Source of the DNA: DATKKK01 sp035542975 | GTDB taxonomy: Archaea; Thermoproteota; Bathyarchaeia; Bathyarchaeales; Bathycorpusculaceae | Assembly: GCA_035542975.1 (NCBI GenBank) | Contig: DATKKK010000040.1 | Span: forward strand, 1-64,000 | Length of the DNA: 64,000 nucleotides | Direction of reading: 5' to 3' | Shown here: positions 62,301-64,000 of the stretch, one piece after another | How positions within the stretch are numbered: position 1 is the first letter of the stretch | How the letters are laid out: each line of letters starts with the position of its first letter | Made by a program: the position numbers and the translations under genes | Notes under the pieces: model-generated | Databases searched by the model: none | What the model saw: the letters and a program-made list of their open reading frames with translations, nothing else | Told to the model about the DNA's origin: nothing

Positions 62301-63677
62301 ATGATAACGATAGAAAACAAACAACAACTCATCGAAAACGGCGAGACACCGTTAAACCGAAAAGCCAGAAAGCTAGCTCTCGAAAGCTTCGAAGCCGCGT
62401 TGAACGCTGTTGACTCGAAGAAAATAGTAAAATCAAGGCTTCATCTGAAAGATTCGATGCTCAAAGTGGACGGTTACTCTTTTGACTTGGAAAAATTTAA
62501 GCACGTTTACGTGGTGGGTGGTGGCAAAGCAAGTGGTTCGATGGCTGAAGGGTTGGAAGAGGTTTTAGGCAATCGGATAACGAAGGGAATCGTGAATGTG
62601 CCAAAGGGAAGCAAACTGAAAACACGAACAATATTGCTCCACGAAGCCAGTCATCCGATGCCTGATGAACATGGCGTGGACGGCACGCGTCGCATTGTGG
62701 AGATTGCCGAGCAAGCAGAAAAAAACGATTTGATTATTTGTTTGATTTCAGGTGGCGGCTCAAGCCTCATGCCGTTGCCACGTGGAGGAATCTCGATCTC
62801 CGACAAGAGGCTGATTACAGACGCTCTGCTCAAGAGCGGAGCCACGATAAACGAGATTAACACTGTTCGCAAACACACATCTGATTTTAAAGGCGGCTGG
62901 CTTGCGAAAAAAGCCTATCCCGCTACCATCCTGAACTTGATTCTTTCGGATGTGGTTGGCGACCCGCTAGATTTTATTGCCTCAGGTCCTACGGTTCCTG
63001 ATTCCACGACATTTAGTGACGCGTTGAATATTCTGAAAAAGTACAAGTTATGGGAGAAAACGCCAGAATCAATAAAGAATGTGCTGCTGGAAGGAGAAAA
63101 AGGCATAATTCCTGAAACGCCTAAAGCAGGTGACGAAGCCTTCAAGAATGTTGTCAATGTTGTCATCGGCAACAACAGAGTCGCAGGTTTAGCAGCTTGT
63201 CAACAAATGAAAACTTTGGGTTTAAACACGTCATTGTTGACGGCGACGATGGAAGGCGAGGCTCGCCAAGTGGCAAAACTGCTAGCATCAATCGCCCGTG
63301 AAGCTTCTATTTCAAACAATCCTGTTGCGAAACCAGCAGGCATAGTTGCAGGCGGAGAAACGACCGTGACGGTTGTTGGGAAAGGTCGGGGCGGCAGGAA
63401 TCAGGAGCTGGCTTTGGCTGTCGCGTTGAAGTTGAAAGGTTTGGATGGTGTGGTTCTGGCTTCGCTGAGCACGGATGGTGTTGACGGTCCGACGGATGCG
63501 GCTGGAGCGATAGTGGATGGAAAAACGCTTGCCCGAGCAGAAAAGATGGGGTTAAACGCGGAAAAGTTTCTAGCTAACAACGATTCATTCACGTTCTTTT
63601 CCAAGCTTGGTAACCTTATCTTTACTGGGCCTACAGGCACGAACGTCAACGACATCACCGTGATGGTGTCCGTGTAG
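62301..63677 (+). CDS. Glycerate 2-kinase (MOFRL/GckA family)
   Basis: 458 residues. HVYVVGGGKASGSMAEGLEE, ICLISGGGSSLMPLPRGGIS, NTVRKHTSDFKGGWLAKKAY, SDVVGDPLDFIASGPTVPDS and the MOFRL part GKGRGGRNQELALAVAL, STDGVDGPTDAAGAIVDG. Makes 2-phosphoglycerate from glycerate. Divergent from the NosD-dockerin gene; the 218 bases between hold no gene I can see. Confidence 0.94.
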   Translation: MITIENKQQLIENGETPLNRKARKLALESFEAALNAVDSKKIVKSRLHLKDSMLKVDGYSFDLEKFKHVYVVGGGKASGSMAEGLEEVLGNRITKGIVNVPKGSKLKTRTILLHEASHPMPDEHGVDGTRRIVEIAEQAEKNDLIICLISGGGSSLMPLPRGGISISDKRLITDALLKSGATINEINTVRKHTSDFKGGWLAKKAYPATILNLILSDVVGDPLDFIASGPTVPDSTTFSDALNILKKYKLWEKTPESIKNVLLEGEKGIIPETPKAGDEAFKNVVNVVIGNNRVAGLAACQQMKTLGLNTSLLTATMEGEARQVAKLLASIAREASISNNPVAKPAGIVAGGETTVTVVGKGRGGRNQELALAVALKLKGLDGVVLASLSTDGVDGPTDAAGAIVDGKTLARAEKMGLNAEKFLANNDSFTFFSKLGNLIFTGPTGTNVNDITVMVSV

Positions 63678-63697
63678 GTTTCGAGGAGTAGAACGCG

Positions 63698-63967
63698 GTG
63701 ATTGTGTCAGTCAAGTTTGTCGGCGTCTTCCGTAGCCTATCTGGCAAGAGCAAACTTGGTCTCAAACTTGCAAAGAACACGATTTTGAGGGAGGTTATAA
63801 AGAAGATAATTGAGGAATCACCCCAGCTTACGCAGGCGTTGAGTAATCCTAAACCAAATATGCTTGTCCTCGTTAACGGAAGAGAGATTAGCGTTTTAAA
63901 CGGGTTAGAAACTGTTGTTAAAGCAGGAGACGAGCTGGTTTTTGTTCCTGTCATGCATGGAGGCTAA
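63698..63967 (+). CDS. MoaD/ThiS-like (ubiquitin-fold) sulfur carrier
   Basis: 89 residues from GTG 63698. VSVKFVGVFRSLSGKSKLGL, MLVLVNGREISVLNGLET, then ELVFVPVMHGG with the C-terminal Gly-Gly used for thiocarboxylation. SAMP/MoaD type; partner E1-like protein not in the window. Confidence 0.9.
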   Translation: MIVSVKFVGVFRSLSGKSKLGLKLAKNTILREVIKKIIEESPQLTQALSNPKPNMLVLVNGREISVLNGLETVVKAGDELVFVPVMHGG

Positions 63968-64000
63968 GAAGCGGTTGAGGCTTTATGCAGTAAAGACAAA
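63957..64000 (+). CDS. Start of a further gene (3' truncated by window)
   Basis: ATG 63957, inside the end of the MoaD-like gene, opens a frame reading MEAKKRLRLYAVKT to the end of the window. Overlap of 11 bases suggests translation coupling. Too short to identify. Confidence 0.4.
   Translation, partial: MEAKKRLRLYAVKT

Noticed and set aside
1..64000. Insertion sequences, CRISPR arrays, prophage or integrase
   Set aside because: No transposase, cas gene, phage structural gene or regularly spaced repeat was seen on either strand.

Overview
The window is archaeal chromosomal DNA, most likely from a member of Candidatus Bathyarchaeia or a close relative in the TACK group. Evidence is a thermosome, an archaeal histone, aIF2-gamma, Rpo6/Rpo7/Spt4, the archaeal-eukaryotic ribosomal proteins eS6, eS17, eS24, eS25, eS26 and eS27, archaeal phosphomevalonate dehydratase, a tRNA gene with two predicted introns and an archaeal lipid synthase. 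The lineage is inferred; no rRNA is present. No insertion sequence, CRISPR array or prophage was seen.

Region 1 (1-28 kb) is mostly core genome: phosphomevalonate dehydratase (AcnX) subunits, tRNA-Glu, an M32 carboxypeptidase, a formaldehyde-fixing Fae-Hps fusion, an information-processing cluster (eS6, aIF2-gamma, Fcf1-like PIN, Rpo7, Spt4, dephospho-CoA kinase, eS24, eS27), the start of the S10 cluster on the minus strand (uL3, uL4, uL23, uL2, uS19), tRNA-Arg, archaetidylinositol phosphate synthase, three overlapping CBS-domain genes, dihydroorotase, Rpo6 with the thermosome, threonine synthase and both ETF subunits.

Region 2 (28-46 kb) is a looser accessory or stress region: two methyltransferases that share an upstream element, small coiled-coil and membrane proteins, a Bax-inhibitor-1 homologue, HdeD-like and DUF1269-type proteins, an Lrp-type regulator, a lone receiver domain, a minimal MscS-like channel, a decayed zinc-ribbon gene, a PerR-catalase pair, cupin, OsmC and DUF1847 genes, and a DUF134 regulator with two NifX-like genes behind a perfect inverted repeat.

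Region 3 (46-64 kb) holds a hdrA-hdrC-hdrB-acyl-CoA dehydrogenase operon, a DegT aminotransferase, a cyclic-2,3-diphosphoglycerate-synthetase-type GTPase, eS25, histone, TatD, eS17, an aminotransferase, a glyoxylate/hydroxypyruvate reductase and glycerate 2-kinase on either side of a large secreted NosD-dockerin protein, and a MoaD/ThiS-like protein.

The observations most worth following are: (a) three core genes (AcnX large subunit, Rpo7, Rpo6) with no ATG, GTG or TTG start, whose conserved N-termini align with ACG, CTG and ACG codons; (b) a Fis-type helix-turn-helix fused to Fae-Hps, together with a cluster of CCGACA motifs, one of them touching the gene's TATA box; (c) a tRNA-Arg(CCG) that reads correctly only if two introns are removed; (d) hdrACB in one operon with an acyl-CoA dehydrogenase; (e) a zinc-ribbon gene interrupted by two in-frame TGA codons.
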